Positions 52,548-61,395 of a DNA stretch of 64,000 bases are shown here, one piece after another. The stretch's first letter is position 1. Each line of letters begins with the position of its first letter. A program made the translations under genes and the position numbers. Location: NCBI GenBank assembly GCA_024401435.1, contig JAKSLB010000006.1, forward strand, positions 62,001 through 126,000, given 5' to 3'. This stretch comes from Paludibacteraceae bacterium (GTDB lineage: Bacteria > Bacteroidota > Bacteroidia > Bacteroidales > Paludibacteraceae). The notes beneath the pieces were generated by a model. It was not told the origin of the DNA. It ran no database searches and saw nothing but the letters and a program-made list of their open reading frames with translations.

Positions 52548-53807
52548 ATGGTAAATAAAGATTTACAAAGTGTCAAACAACGTTTCGGTATAATTGGTTC
52601 AGATCCTATTTTGGACCATGCGATCAATGTGGCAGTTCAGGTTGCTAGTACTGATTTGTCGGTTCTCATTACGGGAGAAAGTGGAGTGGGAAAGGAACGC
52701 TTTCCTCAAATAATCCATGAATATAGTTCACGGAAACATTTTCCATGTATTGCTGTGAATTGTGGAGCTATACCAGAGGGAACTATTGATTCTGAATTAT
52801 TTGGTCATGAAAAGGGATCTTTTACGGGAGCAATATCTGATAGAAAAGGATATTTTGAAGTGGCGGACAAAGGAACAATTTTTTTGGATGAAGTAGGAGA
52901 ATTGCCATTGACGACTCAAGTACGGTTGTTACGTGTATTGGAGACGGGTGAATTTATCAAAGTAGGTTCCTCTAAGGTTCAGAAATGTGATGTAAGGGTA
53001 GTTGCTGCAACTAATTTGGATATGCAAAAAGCCATATCGGAAGGACGCTTTCGTGAAGATTTGTACTATAGATTAAATTCAGTTCCTATTTCAGTCCCAC
53101 CATTAAGAAACAGAGGTACTGATATTTATTTGTTGTTTAGAAAATTTGCGATTGATTTTTCGGAAAAATATCAGATGCCGCCAATAAGCTTGACGGATGA
53201 AGCACGTCAATTGTTGTTACATTATCCGTGGCCGGGTAATGTTCGACAATTAAAGAATATTACAGAACAAATTTCTGTATTAGAGACGAAACGAGAAATC
53301 ACCAAAGACGTTATGCTGAATTATTTGCCAACGCAAAGAATGGATAATTTGCCAGCTTTGACGGGTTCTTCATCTGACAAATCATTCAATAATGAAAGAG
53401 AAATTCTTTATCAGGTTCTCTTTGATATGAAGAAAGATATGAATGATTTGAAAAAATTGGTGAACGATATCATTCAAAATGGCAATGTGGATACTTCTCA
53501 TATGTCGGTTGCAGATTTGCAAACTATGCAGACAGTTTTCCCGGATTCTTTTCGTCAGCAAACTACTACAGTTGTCCCTGCTCAACCAATAAACACAAAT
53601 GGTTCAACATCTAAAATAAAGGAACAAAGAGACATTCAAGATATGGAAGAGTATGTCGAAGAAAATTTATCATTGGATGAGGTGGAGAAGGAGATGATTA
53701 GAAAGGCTTTGGAGAAAAATAATAACAAACGAAAATATGCGGCTCAAGATTTAAATATTTCTGAGCGTACTTTATATCGTAAAATAAAGGAATATGGGTT
53801 GGAATAG
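52548..53807 (+). CDS. Sigma-54-dependent transcriptional activator without receiver domain
   Basis: 419 residues. An AAA+ sigma-54 interaction domain starts almost at once: Walker A GESGVGKERF, sigma-54 contact loop GSFTGA, Walker B GTIFLDEVGELP, and the sensor region VRVVAATNLDM. A variable linker (about 265-365) follows, then a Fis-type HTH (LEKNNNKRKYAAQDLNISERTLYRKIKEYGL). With no N-terminal sensory domain it is presumably controlled by its abundance or a partner. It is the first gene before lptE, a TPR-like gene and secG. The linkage is conserved in Bacteroidales, suggesting a tie to the envelope. Confidence 0.95.
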   Translation: MVNKDLQSVKQRFGIIGSDPILDHAINVAVQVASTDLSVLITGESGVGKERFPQIIHEYSSRKHFPCIAVNCGAIPEGTIDSELFGHEKGSFTGAISDRKGYFEVADKGTIFLDEVGELPLTTQVRLLRVLETGEFIKVGSSKVQKCDVRVVAATNLDMQKAISEGRFREDLYYRLNSVPISVPPLRNRGTDIYLLFRKFAIDFSEKYQMPPISLTDEARQLLLHYPWPGNVRQLKNITEQISVLETKREITKDVMLNYLPTQRMDNLPALTGSSSDKSFNNEREILYQVLFDMKKDMNDLKKLVNDIIQNGNVDTSHMSVADLQTMQTVFPDSFRQQTTTVVPAQPINTNGSTSKIKEQRDIQDMEEYVEENLSLDEVEKEMIRKALEKNNNKRKYAAQDLNISERTLYRKIKEYGLE

Positions 53808-54321
53808 AAAACATTGTTCTTTTGCCTTTTTGTGTGCTACTTTCTTAATAATGATTGTAGCTTCATGTCGTATTTCATATAAATTTAATGGATCTTCTAT
53901 TGATTATACGAAAATAAAAACCATTTCAATTCAGGATTTTCCTAATAGAGCACCTTTGGTTTATCCAACATTAGCAACAGATTTTACGGAAAATTTAAGA
54001 GATGAATTTTCTTCTAAAACAAGTTTGAAAATGGTTGATATGGATGGAGATTTGCAAATATCGGGAGAAATCTCTGGATATAATGTTATTTCTTCGGGTG
54101 TGGATGCTTCTGGTGAGGCTTCGGAATCTCGTTTGCAAATGTCGGTTCGTGTGAAATTTGTAAATAAAGTAAACTCATCGGAAGATTTCGAAAAGACATT
54201 CTCTGCTTATGAAGTCTTTTCCAATCAATACACTATAGATCAGGTTCAGGCAGAATTGAATGAACAATTGATGGATGATATAATCAATCAGATATTTAAT
54301 GCAACGGTAGCAAATTGGTAA
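53794..54321 (+). CDS. lptE: LPS-assembly lipoprotein LptE
   Basis: 175 residues. Signal (SFAFLCATFLIMIVASC, Cys 25) followed by RISYKFNGSSIDYTKIKTISIQDFPNRAPLVYPTLATDFTENLRDEF, the opening typical of Bacteroidota LptE. LptE plugs LptD in the outer membrane. The middle keeps the beta strand LQISGEISGYNV and the C-terminal helix DQVQAELNEQLMDDIINQIF. It overlaps the sigma-54 regulator by 14 nt, so translation is coupled. lptC lies 11 kb to the left. Confidence 0.9.
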   Translation: MGWNRKHCSFAFLCATFLIMIVASCRISYKFNGSSIDYTKIKTISIQDFPNRAPLVYPTLATDFTENLRDEFSSKTSLKMVDMDGDLQISGEISGYNVISSGVDASGEASESRLQMSVRVKFVNKVNSSEDFEKTFSAYEVFSNQYTIDQVQAELNEQLMDDIINQIFNATVANW

Positions 54322-54323
54322 TC

Positions 54324-55022
54324 ATGACGCAGACGGATATCATAGAAATGTTGAGAAGACCAGAGAGTATTGGTTTGGACAAATTGTCTGATTTGTCTGA
54401 TTTCTTACGAGAGTATCCTTATTCTCAAACATTTCGTGTGCTTTATTTGAAAACTTTGCGTAATGTGTCGGATTTGCGTTATGAAACAGAATTAGTTCGT
54501 ACCTCTTTATATGTTTCTAATCGTCGAGCACTTTATGATTTAATCTATAAGAATAAAGAAAGGAAAGAGAACGTAGATTTGGCGATTAATTCTAAGGTTG
54601 AGGATAATTTGAACGAAGGAAAAGAAGTTTGCTTGAGTAAAGATTCCGAGAATCAACCCAATCAATCAATTGATATTATTGCTCAATTGGAACAAATGAA
54701 ATCAATTGACACAACATTGTTGAAAAAAAATTCAAACAAAAAAAGAGAGGATTTGATAGACAATTTTTTGGCTGAAAGTGAGACGAAAGATATGACTATA
54801 AAAGTTAATGAAAGTTCTGATACACAATATATTGAAGATAGAACATTAACGCAAAATATGCCAGAATTTTGTACGGAAACTTTAGCAAAACTTTATATAA
54901 AACAAAAAAAATTTGATAGTGCAATTAAAATATTTCAAAGATTGTGCTTGAAAAATCCAGAAAAAAGTGTTTACTTTGCAGACCAAATCAGATTCTTTGA
55001 AAGACTGATGGAAAATTTATAA
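54324..55022 (+). CDS. Helical-repeat (TPR-like) protein between lptE and secG
   Basis: 232 residues from the ATG at 54324, 2 nt after the lptE stop; the frame is open from a TTG at 54315. The N-terminal half is helical (LDKLSDLSDFLREYPYSQTFRVLYLKTLRNV), the middle is charged and low-complexity, and the C-terminus has a single TPR-like pair (TLAKLYIKQKKFDSAIKIFQRLCLKNPEKSVYFADQIRFF). No signal peptide, so cytoplasmic. A gene of this kind sits at this place in many Bacteroidales; the function is unknown. Confidence 0.8.
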   Translation: MTQTDIIEMLRRPESIGLDKLSDLSDFLREYPYSQTFRVLYLKTLRNVSDLRYETELVRTSLYVSNRRALYDLIYKNKERKENVDLAINSKVEDNLNEGKEVCLSKDSENQPNQSIDIIAQLEQMKSIDTTLLKKNSNKKREDLIDNFLAESETKDMTIKVNESSDTQYIEDRTLTQNMPEFCTETLAKLYIKQKKFDSAIKIFQRLCLKNPEKSVYFADQIRFFERLMENL

Positions 55023-55036
55023 ACAATTTTAAAGAT

Positions 55037-55336
55037 ATGGTTTATACAGTAATTACGATTATCATTGTTTTAGCTTGTATCCTCTTGACAGGAGTAGTGT
55101 TGATTCAAAATTCTAAAGGAGGAGGCTTAGCTTCAAGTTTTCAAGCTCAGAATCAAATTATGGGAGTGAAGAAAACAACTGATTTTATCGAAAAAACGAC
55201 ATGGGTATTAATTACAGTAGTAGTTGTTTTGAGTGTTGCTTCTGTAGGTTTCTCTAGAGATGATGCTTCAGCTGATCAGTCTCAGATAAAGACACAAATA
55301 CAACAAAATACAGATAATACTGCTGATCAAGAGTAA
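55037..55336 (+). CDS. secG: Protein translocase subunit SecG
   Basis: 99 residues with two membrane spans (TVITIIIVLACILLTGVVLIQ and TTWVLITVVVVLSVASVGF) joined by the conserved loop NSKGGGLASSFQAQNQIMGVKKTTDFIEK. SecG associates with SecYE and assists preprotein export. The C-terminal tail is polar. Last gene of the operon from 52548. Confidence 0.96.
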   Translation: MVYTVITIIIVLACILLTGVVLIQNSKGGGLASSFQAQNQIMGVKKTTDFIEKTTWVLITVVVVLSVASVGFSRDDASADQSQIKTQIQQNTDNTADQE

Positions 55337-55376
55337 AAAGGAAAGATTTAGGATTTCTTCCTAACATTTATTTATG

Positions 55377-55408
55377 AAGGTCTGAATTTTTATTCAGACC
55401 TTTTTCTT
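55377..55408 (+). terminator. Terminator after secG
   Basis: AAGGTCTGAAT and ATTCAGACCTT pair around a T loop, then TTTCTTTT. Confidence 0.7.
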
Positions 55409-55489
55409 TTAAATATACATATGTGTTTTGAAACGCTTGTTAGATTTCTATCTTTTTTGTTAAAAATGATGGATTAATCTTTTTTTATA

Positions 55490-55497
55490 TATTTTTG
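55490..55497 (+). promoter_or_regulatory. -7 box TATTTTTG directly before the TPM-domain gene
   Basis: Perfect TAnnTTTG match with 4 nt before the GTG start at 55502; no in-frame start lies further upstream before a stop. Confidence 0.45.
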
Positions 55498-55501
55498 TAA
55501 T

Positions 55502-56365
55502 GTGAAAAATATTTTAATTACTCTGCTACTATTAATAACTCCAATGGTCTTGTCGGCTGGAGTGTATTCTGCGGAAGATGTGCCTATGATTCATCTGCAG
55601 GATAAGACTCGTTATGTTTGTAATCCTGATAATATATTGAATTCCGATTCTGTTTATGTGATGGATACAATGTTAGCTAATTTGGAGGCGACAACAGGTA
55701 TTGAAGTGCTGGTTGTGGCGGTTGAACAAATTGCGGATGGAGATTGCTATAATTTTGCTTTTAATATTGGACAAAACAATGGAGTGGGAAAAGAAAATAA
55801 AGATAATGGATTGGTGATTGTTCTTTCTACAAAGGATCGATGTGTTCAGTTTGTTACTGGTTATGGATTGGAGGAATTTCTTCCAGATGCAATCTGTTAT
55901 CGTATACAAAATCTAAAGATGAATCCTTTTTTTAAGGAACAAAATTGGTCTGCTGGAATGACAATAGGTGTCCGTAGTGTATGCGGAATATTGAATGGAA
56001 CAATGGAGGCGGAATATACATCTTCGGATTTCTCGGATTTCCCATCGATGATATTTATAATTGTTCTATTAGTAGTAACATTTTGGTTGGATTGGCGTAG
56101 TAAGAAATGCCCTGTCTGTGGAAAGCATGCATTAGTAATGACAGGTAGTAAAATAACAAAAATTACGTCATCCTATAAGGAGAGAGAAAATACGCTTAAA
56201 TGTAAAAATTGTGGACATATAGAGATAAGAACAGAGCGTGAGTCACGAGTGGCTTCTTCTTCTAGAGGAGGATATTATGGCGGTGGCTTTGGTGGAAGTT
56301 CTCATAGCGGAGGTCACTTTGGCGGAGGTCACTTTGGCGGTGGCGGTGCAGGTTCTCGTTTTTAG
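55502..56365 (+). CDS. TPM-domain membrane protein with zinc ribbon and Gly/His-rich tail
   Basis: 287 residues starting at GTG; the only ATG nearby reads ATGTGA and is out of frame. Signal peptide (ILITLLLLITPMVLSAG). The TPM domain (about 30-160) has RYVCNPDNILNSDSVYVMDTMLANLEATTGIEVLVVAVEQI, NGLVIVLSTKDRCVQFVTGYGLEEFLPDAICYRI and FKEQNWSAGMTIG. Then follow one TM (about 180-197), a two-pair ribbon (CPVCGKH and CKNCGH) and a C-terminal GG-H-FGG tail, rich in Gly and His. The pair TPM-LemA recurs widely; its role is uncertain, with membrane protein maintenance proposed. Confidence 0.87.
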   Translation: MKNILITLLLLITPMVLSAGVYSAEDVPMIHLQDKTRYVCNPDNILNSDSVYVMDTMLANLEATTGIEVLVVAVEQIADGDCYNFAFNIGQNNGVGKENKDNGLVIVLSTKDRCVQFVTGYGLEEFLPDAICYRIQNLKMNPFFKEQNWSAGMTIGVRSVCGILNGTMEAEYTSSDFSDFPSMIFIIVLLVVTFWLDWRSKKCPVCGKHALVMTGSKITKITSSYKERENTLKCKNCGHIEIRTERESRVASSSRGGYYGGGFGGSSHSGGHFGGGHFGGGGAGSRF

Positions 56366-56398
56366 TAAAATTATATAATAATATTAATAGATAACATT

Positions 56399-56980
56399 AT
56401 GAGTAAAAAAGGCATTATTTTCATTGCTATTTTAGCATTACTTGTTTTTTATGTGTTTAGCGCTTATAATTCATTAGTGACAAAAGATGAAAGTGTGACA
56501 GCAGAGTGGCAAAATGTTGAGGCTGCTTATCAACGTCGTGCAGATTTGATACCTAATTTAGTGGAAATTGTAAAAGGTTATGCTAAACATGAGTCTGAAA
56601 CCTTGAAAGAAGTGATAGAAGCAAGATCGAAAGCGACATCAATAACGATTGATCCTAGTAATGTAACGCCAGAACAATTTGCAGAGTATATGAAAGCTCA
56701 AAATGGGGTTACTAGTGCATTAGGTAGATTGATTGCTGTTGCCGAAAGTTATCCTGATTTAAAGGCTAATCAAAACTTCTTGGAATTACAGGCTCAATTG
56801 GAAGGAACGGAAAATCGTATTGAGGTTGCAAGAAAAAATTATAACGATGTGTCAAAGGAGTTTAATGCTGCAATTCGTCGCATTCCTAATAATATTATTG
56901 CTTCATTTGCAGGCTTAGAAAAACATTCTTATTTTGAGGCTGAGGAAGGTGCGGAAAAAGCTCCTAAAGTTCAGTTTTAG
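56399..56980 (+). CDS. lemA: LemA family protein
   Basis: 193 residues with one N-terminal membrane span (GIIFIAILALLVFYVFSAYN) and then a long helical domain: LVTKDESVTAEWQNVEAAYQRRADLIPNLVEIVKGYAKHESETLKEVIEARSKA is the LemA signature. The end is AAIRRIPNNIIASFAGLEKHSYFEAEEGAEKAPKVQF, typical of the family. It follows the TPM gene by 33 nt. Confidence 0.95.
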   Translation: MSKKGIIFIAILALLVFYVFSAYNSLVTKDESVTAEWQNVEAAYQRRADLIPNLVEIVKGYAKHESETLKEVIEARSKATSITIDPSNVTPEQFAEYMKAQNGVTSALGRLIAVAESYPDLKANQNFLELQAQLEGTENRIEVARKNYNDVSKEFNAAIRRIPNNIIASFAGLEKHSYFEAEEGAEKAPKVQF

Positions 56981-56998
56981 TTATAGTTAGTTATAAAA

Positions 56999-57038
56999 GG
57001 AAAGGTGAATTCGTACAGAACTCACCTTTCTTTTTTTT
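56999..57038 (+). terminator. Terminator after lemA
   Basis: GGAAAGGTGA and TCACCTTTC form a stem with loop, followed by eight T. Confidence 0.75.
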
Positions 57039-57170
57039 ATACGTCTTGATTAATTTTGTTTTGCTTTGCTTTTGTGTTTTGAGATGGTAATCTTTTTGTG
57101 TATGTTTGTATCTTTCGATACTATGTAGTTATCAGCTAAGACATTTACTTTATTATCTGTTTTGAATAAC

Positions 57171-57641
57171 CTAATATTCTATTTTATCTCCTTTGCTTTC
57201 CCACATGTTAAATGCTTCTAAAGCTTCATTACGCATGAATTGTTCACGTGGCATTTTTCTATATTGAGGTTTCTTGTCTAATTCTTCATAAATGAAGTTG
57301 TCATCAAAACCGATTTTTTTCGCATCTTCTTTTTGATTGGCATAGTAGTAATGATCTATGTGAGCCCAGTACATGGCAGATAAACACATTGGACATGGTT
57401 CACATGATGCATATAGTTCACATCCGGAAAGATCGAATGTGTTAAGTTTTTTACAAGCCTTTCTTATGGCCATGACTTCTGCATGGGCTGTTGGGTCATT
57501 GTTGATGGTCACTTTATTATTGGAACTTGCGATGATCTTGCCATCTTTTACAATAACTGCGCCAAAGGGACCTCCGTTGTTTAATACACTCTTTTTGGAG
57601 ATTTCTATGGCTTTTTTCATGAAATATTCTTTATTCTTCAT
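57171..57641 (-). CDS. Guanine deaminase-like nucleoside/base deaminase
   Basis: 156 residues from the ATG at 57641; a longer frame runs into the upstream gene and is not used. Cytidine-deaminase fold with zinc motifs DPTAHAEVMAIRKAC and CEPCPMCLSAMYWAHIDHYYYA. The C-terminal stretch FDDNFIYEELDKKPQYRKMPREQ...AFNMW resembles Bacillus GuaD, which deaminates guanine to xanthine, more than the tRNA adenosine deaminase TadA. It overlaps the serine palmitoyltransferase stop by 11 nt, so it is translationally coupled to it. Confidence 0.85.
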   Translation of the reverse strand: MKNKEYFMKKAIEISKKSVLNNGGPFGAVIVKDGKIIASSNNKVTINNDPTAHAEVMAIRKACKKLNTFDLSGCELYASCEPCPMCLSAMYWAHIDHYYYANQKEDAKKIGFDDNFIYEELDKKPQYRKMPREQFMRNEALEAFNMWESKGDKIEY

Positions 57642-58905
57642 TCTCTTCTGTTTGTGTGTTGGTTGGTTCAATTGGGTTGTTGTCTCTGTATTTGCCAGCT
57701 TTCGTGTTTTCTGCAATTTTTGTGAGTGCATCAATCGTGAAATTGACATCGTCGATGGTGTGTAATGGAGTTGGAATAAGACGTATCATCACTTTTCCTT
57801 CTTCAATATACGGATATAAAATATTTACGCAGAAGATACCGAAATTTTCTCTTAGGTCCATCATCATGTGAACAGCCTCTTGGATATTTTCCATTTCCAT
57901 ATAAACAGGTGTTACAGCAGATGTGGTATTACCAATATTTAATCCTGCTTTTCTCAACCCTTTTTGCAATGCTTCTGTGATTGTGTTTAGCTTTTTTAGT
58001 TGCTCTGGATGGTTGATGATGTAGTCAAGTCGATTGATTGCACTGGCTGTGATGGCTGATGGTAATGCTTCTGAAAATGTTTGAGATCTCATATTGTATC
58101 GAAGGTAGTTGATCAAATCTTCGCTACCTGCGACGAATCCACCCGTGATACTCATTGCCTTGCCAAATGTGCCAACTAATAAATCCACTTTATCTTGTAC
58201 TCCATAATAGTCGGCAGCCCCAATTCTATTTGGACCGATGGTTCCAAAACCATGTGCATCTTCTACAATTAATAGAAAATCGTATTTTTCTTTTAGCGCT
58301 ACAATTTTGTCAAGAGGTGCAAGTTCACCGGTTACACCGATAACACCTTCAGTGACGAATAATACACCACCATCTTTTTCTTTGGCTGCTTCACAAGCTT
58401 TCTTGACTTGCTCTTCGATTGCATCAATATCGTTTTGATAGTATATAAAACGTCTATTAGAGTGCAATCGTATTCCATCTTGTATACTGGAATGAACGTC
58501 AAAACTATAAATAACAGTGTCGTTTTTGCAACATAAAGAATCTATGATAGAAATCATTCCTTGATAAAAAGAATTCAACACGAAACAATCTTCCATCTTA
58601 ACGAATTCTGCTATTTTGCTTTCTAACGTTTCATGAAGGGTGGTTTGACCTGTCATTAATCGTGACCCCATAGGATTGGAGAATCCATATTGAATAGCTA
58701 ATTCAGCTTCTTTTGCTTTGATGTCAGGATTGCTTGCAAGACCATAGTAATTGTTTATGCTCCAATTAAGAATGTCTTTCCCTCTAAAGGTCATATGTGG
58801 TCCTATTTCTCCCTCTAATTTGGGAAACATAAAGTAACCATGAGCTAATTTGCTCCATTGACCTAATACACCAAGGTTTTGAAGTACTCTGTCTCGAATT
58901 TCCAT
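57631..58905 (-). CDS. Serine palmitoyltransferase-like alpha-oxoamine synthase
   Basis: 424 residues, PLP-dependent fold-type I of the KBL/BioF/SPT group. Features: ILNWSINNYYGLASNPDI, YGFSNPMGSRLMTGQTTLHETLESKIAEF, LNSFYQGMISIIDSL, VIYSFDVHSSIQDGIRLH, LLIVEDAHGFGTIGPNR, PLP lysine in VGTFGKAMSITGGFVAG and RSQTFSEALPSAI. The N-terminal ELGVLGQWSKLAHGYFMFPKLEGEIGPHM type start matches Bacteroidota enzymes making 3-ketosphinganine from serine and acyl-CoA for sphingolipids; a glycine or other amino-acid specificity cannot be ruled out. The C-terminal 20 residues are an acidic tail. 27 nt after pbp1A. Confidence 0.85.
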   Translation of the reverse strand: MEIRDRVLQNLGVLGQWSKLAHGYFMFPKLEGEIGPHMTFRGKDILNWSINNYYGLASNPDIKAKEAELAIQYGFSNPMGSRLMTGQTTLHETLESKIAEFVKMEDCFVLNSFYQGMISIIDSLCCKNDTVIYSFDVHSSIQDGIRLHSNRRFIYYQNDIDAIEEQVKKACEAAKEKDGGVLFVTEGVIGVTGELAPLDKIVALKEKYDFLLIVEDAHGFGTIGPNRIGAADYYGVQDKVDLLVGTFGKAMSITGGFVAGSEDLINYLRYNMRSQTFSEALPSAITASAINRLDYIINHPEQLKKLNTITEALQKGLRKAGLNIGNTTSAVTPVYMEMENIQEAVHMMMDLRENFGIFCVNILYPYIEEGKVMIRLIPTPLHTIDDVNFTIDALTKIAENTKAGKYRDNNPIEPTNTQTEENEE

Positions 58906-58932
58906 TTTGAATATTTTTAGATAGATTTTTAA

Positions 58933-61323
58933 TTAAAATAGAATCATTTCTGCGGCATCCTCATCTAATACAGGATGACTATCTTTCGTTGAGCAATCAT
59001 ATCTTTGTGTAGTTACGAATTGCTCTGTTCTAGAATATCCTATTGTAGAATCGTTATATACTTTATTCATGTATTTACCCCAGATAGGTAATGCAGTTGC
59101 AGAACCTTGTCCATTACGAAGGTTGTCGAAGTGGATGTCTCTATCTTCTCCACCTACCCATACGCCTGTGACTAAGTTAGGTACGAAGCCCATAAACCAA
59201 CCATCAGAGTTGTTTTGCGTGGTTCCTGTTTTTCCTGCAACTGGAGTTTCCCATCCCACACAATAATCATATCTCTTGGTACGTAGACGTAAACCAGTAC
59301 CACCATTGATAACTCCTTGTAGCAAGGAAATCATTTTGGAGGCTGTTTCTGGATCATATACCTCTTTCATTCTGGTGTCAAATGTTGCAATAATATTACC
59401 ATTATTATCTTCTATACGTGTTACAAGTACTGGAGATGCTTTGATTCCTTTGTTTGCAAATGCTGTATAGGCGGAAACCATTTCGCTGATTGATACGTCC
59501 ATTGCACCTAAACAAATAGGAGGAACGGGGTCTACTTTACTTTTTAAATCCAATGAGTTGTTTAAGAAATTAGCGAAACGACCAGCACCAATTTGTAGTA
59601 CCAAATGGGCAGAAATCCAGTTGTTAGACGTTTGTAGACCTCTTTTTAAAGTAATCATCTGTCCAACTTCTTTCTTGCCATCTTCTCCATAAGGTACGTT
59701 TCTTGGAGTCCATATTTCATGAGAAACAGGATCTTCGTAATGAGGTTGTACATTAGGCACTTCTGTACATGGTTCCATTCCATCTATCATTGCCAATGTG
59801 TATAGGAATGGTTTGATGGTTGAACCTACTTGTCGTTTACCTGTACATACCATATCATATTGGAAGAAATTGAAGTTTGGACCTCCTACATAAGCTTTAA
59901 CATGACCATTGAATGGATCAATGGACATCATACCAGCTCGTAAAAATGACTTTTGGTATCTGATTGAATCCATAGGAGAAAGTAACGTATCTTTGGAGCC
60001 TTTTTCCCAATCGAATACAGATACTGTTATTGGTTTGTTGAAAATTTCGAGTATTTCTTTTTCGCTCTTGCCTTCTTTCTTCAACCAATAATAACGGTCA
60101 CTTTGTCTCATGGATTTTACTAAAATTGAGTCAACTTGTGCCTGTGTAGATTTGTTGGAGAATGGAGCTTTCTTGTTTTTTTGATTGCTTTTCTCTTTGA
60201 AAAATAGAGGTTGTAAGTAACCACCTAAGTATTCTTTTATAGCATCTTCTGCGTATTGTTGCATACGAGAATCGATAGTGGTATATATTTTTAAACCATC
60301 AGCATATAGATTATATGGTGTGCCATCAGGTTTCGTGTTTTTGTTACACCATCCATATAGAGGGTCTTGTGCCCATGCAATAGAATCTTCGTAATATTTT
60401 TGACGCATCCATTTAGGGTACTTGGAAGGGTTGGGTTCTGTAGCATTCATAATGATTCTCAAGTGCTCTCTGAAGTAAGGCGCCAATCCTAATTTGTGAT
60501 CTACTTTTTGATAATTGGTAACAATTTCCAAAGATGACAATGAGTCTAATTGTGAAGAGTCAATTTTCTCGTTTACGACCATTTGAGACAAAACCACATT
60601 TCTTCTGGTTAAACAATTACTTTTGAATTTGTCTCGAACGGGATCGTATAGAGTAGGGTTTTGTAACATGCCAACTAATGTGGCAGCCTCTTCTATTGTT
60701 AAATCTTTAGGCGCTTTGTTAAAGTAGATTTGTGAGGCAGATTTGATTCCTACAGCATTGTGATTCCAATCGAATTTATTGAGATACATTGTGATAATCT
60801 CTTCTTTTGTATAGTATTTTTCTAGCTTAACGGCAATTACCCATTCTGTGAGTTTCTGCTTCATTCGTTCAATCTTGTTCTTTGCACGTTGCTCGGTAAA
60901 AAATAATTTTGCCAATTGTTGGGTAATCGTACTACCTCCACCTTTGTCTTGTCCCATAAGAATCGTTTTGAAGGCAACTCTAACAAGTGCTCTTCCGTCG
61001 ATTCCCGAGTGATCATGAAAACGAATGTCTTCTGTGGAAATTAATGCATCTATGACGTATGGCGATATCTCTTCATAAGGAGTATATATACGATTCTCTT
61101 GGCTGATAAAATATCGACCTAATGTTTTCATATCACACGTATATATTTCAGTCGCATACTTGCTTTTTGGATTTTGTAGGTCTTCGATAGGTGGTAAATA
61201 ACCGATTTTTCCATCGCTAATAAGTTTGAAAATTGTGAAAACTGATAATATTCCGACAAAGAATAGTATCCATATTCCAATTAGAATTTTAATGCCTAAA
61301 CTAAGTTTACTACTTTTCTCCAT
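58933..61323 (-). CDS. Penicillin-binding protein 1A (bifunctional transglycosylase/transpeptidase)
   Basis: 796 residues: cytoplasmic tail and one TM (ILIGIWILFFVGILSVFTIFKLI, about 13-35); GT51 transglycosylase with ISTEDIRFHDHSGIDGRALVRVAF, GGGSTITQQLAKLFFTEQ and KEEIITMYLNKFDWN; a linker; and a transpeptidase with the SxxK in GSTIKPFLYT, SxN in TSNNWISAHLV and KTG in GKTGTTQNNSDGWFMGFVPN. It builds the glycan strands and cross-links peptidoglycan. Upstream gene of an apparent operon with the SPT-like gene and guanine deaminase. A TATTTTTG -7 box lies at 61348-61355. Confidence 0.96.
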   Translation of the reverse strand: MEKSSKLSLGIKILIGIWILFFVGILSVFTIFKLISDGKIGYLPPIEDLQNPKSKYATEIYTCDMKTLGRYFISQENRIYTPYEEISPYVIDALISTEDIRFHDHSGIDGRALVRVAFKTILMGQDKGGGSTITQQLAKLFFTEQRAKNKIERMKQKLTEWVIAVKLEKYYTKEEIITMYLNKFDWNHNAVGIKSASQIYFNKAPKDLTIEEAATLVGMLQNPTLYDPVRDKFKSNCLTRRNVVLSQMVVNEKIDSSQLDSLSSLEIVTNYQKVDHKLGLAPYFREHLRIIMNATEPNPSKYPKWMRQKYYEDSIAWAQDPLYGWCNKNTKPDGTPYNLYADGLKIYTTIDSRMQQYAEDAIKEYLGGYLQPLFFKEKSNQKNKKAPFSNKSTQAQVDSILVKSMRQSDRYYWLKKEGKSEKEILEIFNKPITVSVFDWEKGSKDTLLSPMDSIRYQKSFLRAGMMSIDPFNGHVKAYVGGPNFNFFQYDMVCTGKRQVGSTIKPFLYTLAMIDGMEPCTEVPNVQPHYEDPVSHEIWTPRNVPYGEDGKKEVGQMITLKRGLQTSNNWISAHLVLQIGAGRFANFLNNSLDLKSKVDPVPPICLGAMDVSISEMVSAYTAFANKGIKASPVLVTRIEDNNGNIIATFDTRMKEVYDPETASKMISLLQGVINGGTGLRLRTKRYDYCVGWETPVAGKTGTTQNNSDGWFMGFVPNLVTGVWVGGEDRDIHFDNLRNGQGSATALPIWGKYMNKVYNDSTIGYSRTEQFVTTQRYDCSTKDSHPVLDEDAAEMILF

Positions 61324-61347
61324 TTCTTAAAGATTTTAAATGTCGAA

Positions 61348-61355
61348 CAAAAATA
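61348..61355 (-). promoter_or_regulatory. -7 box TATTTTTG for the pbp1A operon
   Basis: Perfect TAnnTTTG match on the minus strand, 24 nt before the ATG at 61323. It is divergent from the box at 61368. Confidence 0.45.
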
Positions 61356-61367
61356 AGAAATTTATTG

Positions 61368-61375
61368 TACTTTTG
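61368..61375 (+). promoter_or_regulatory. -7 box TACTTTTG for the Yip1-like/smpB genes
   Basis: Perfect TAnnTTTG match, 20 nt before the ATG at 61396. Confidence 0.45.
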
Positions 61376-61395
61376 CCAACTCAAAGAAGGTAAAA

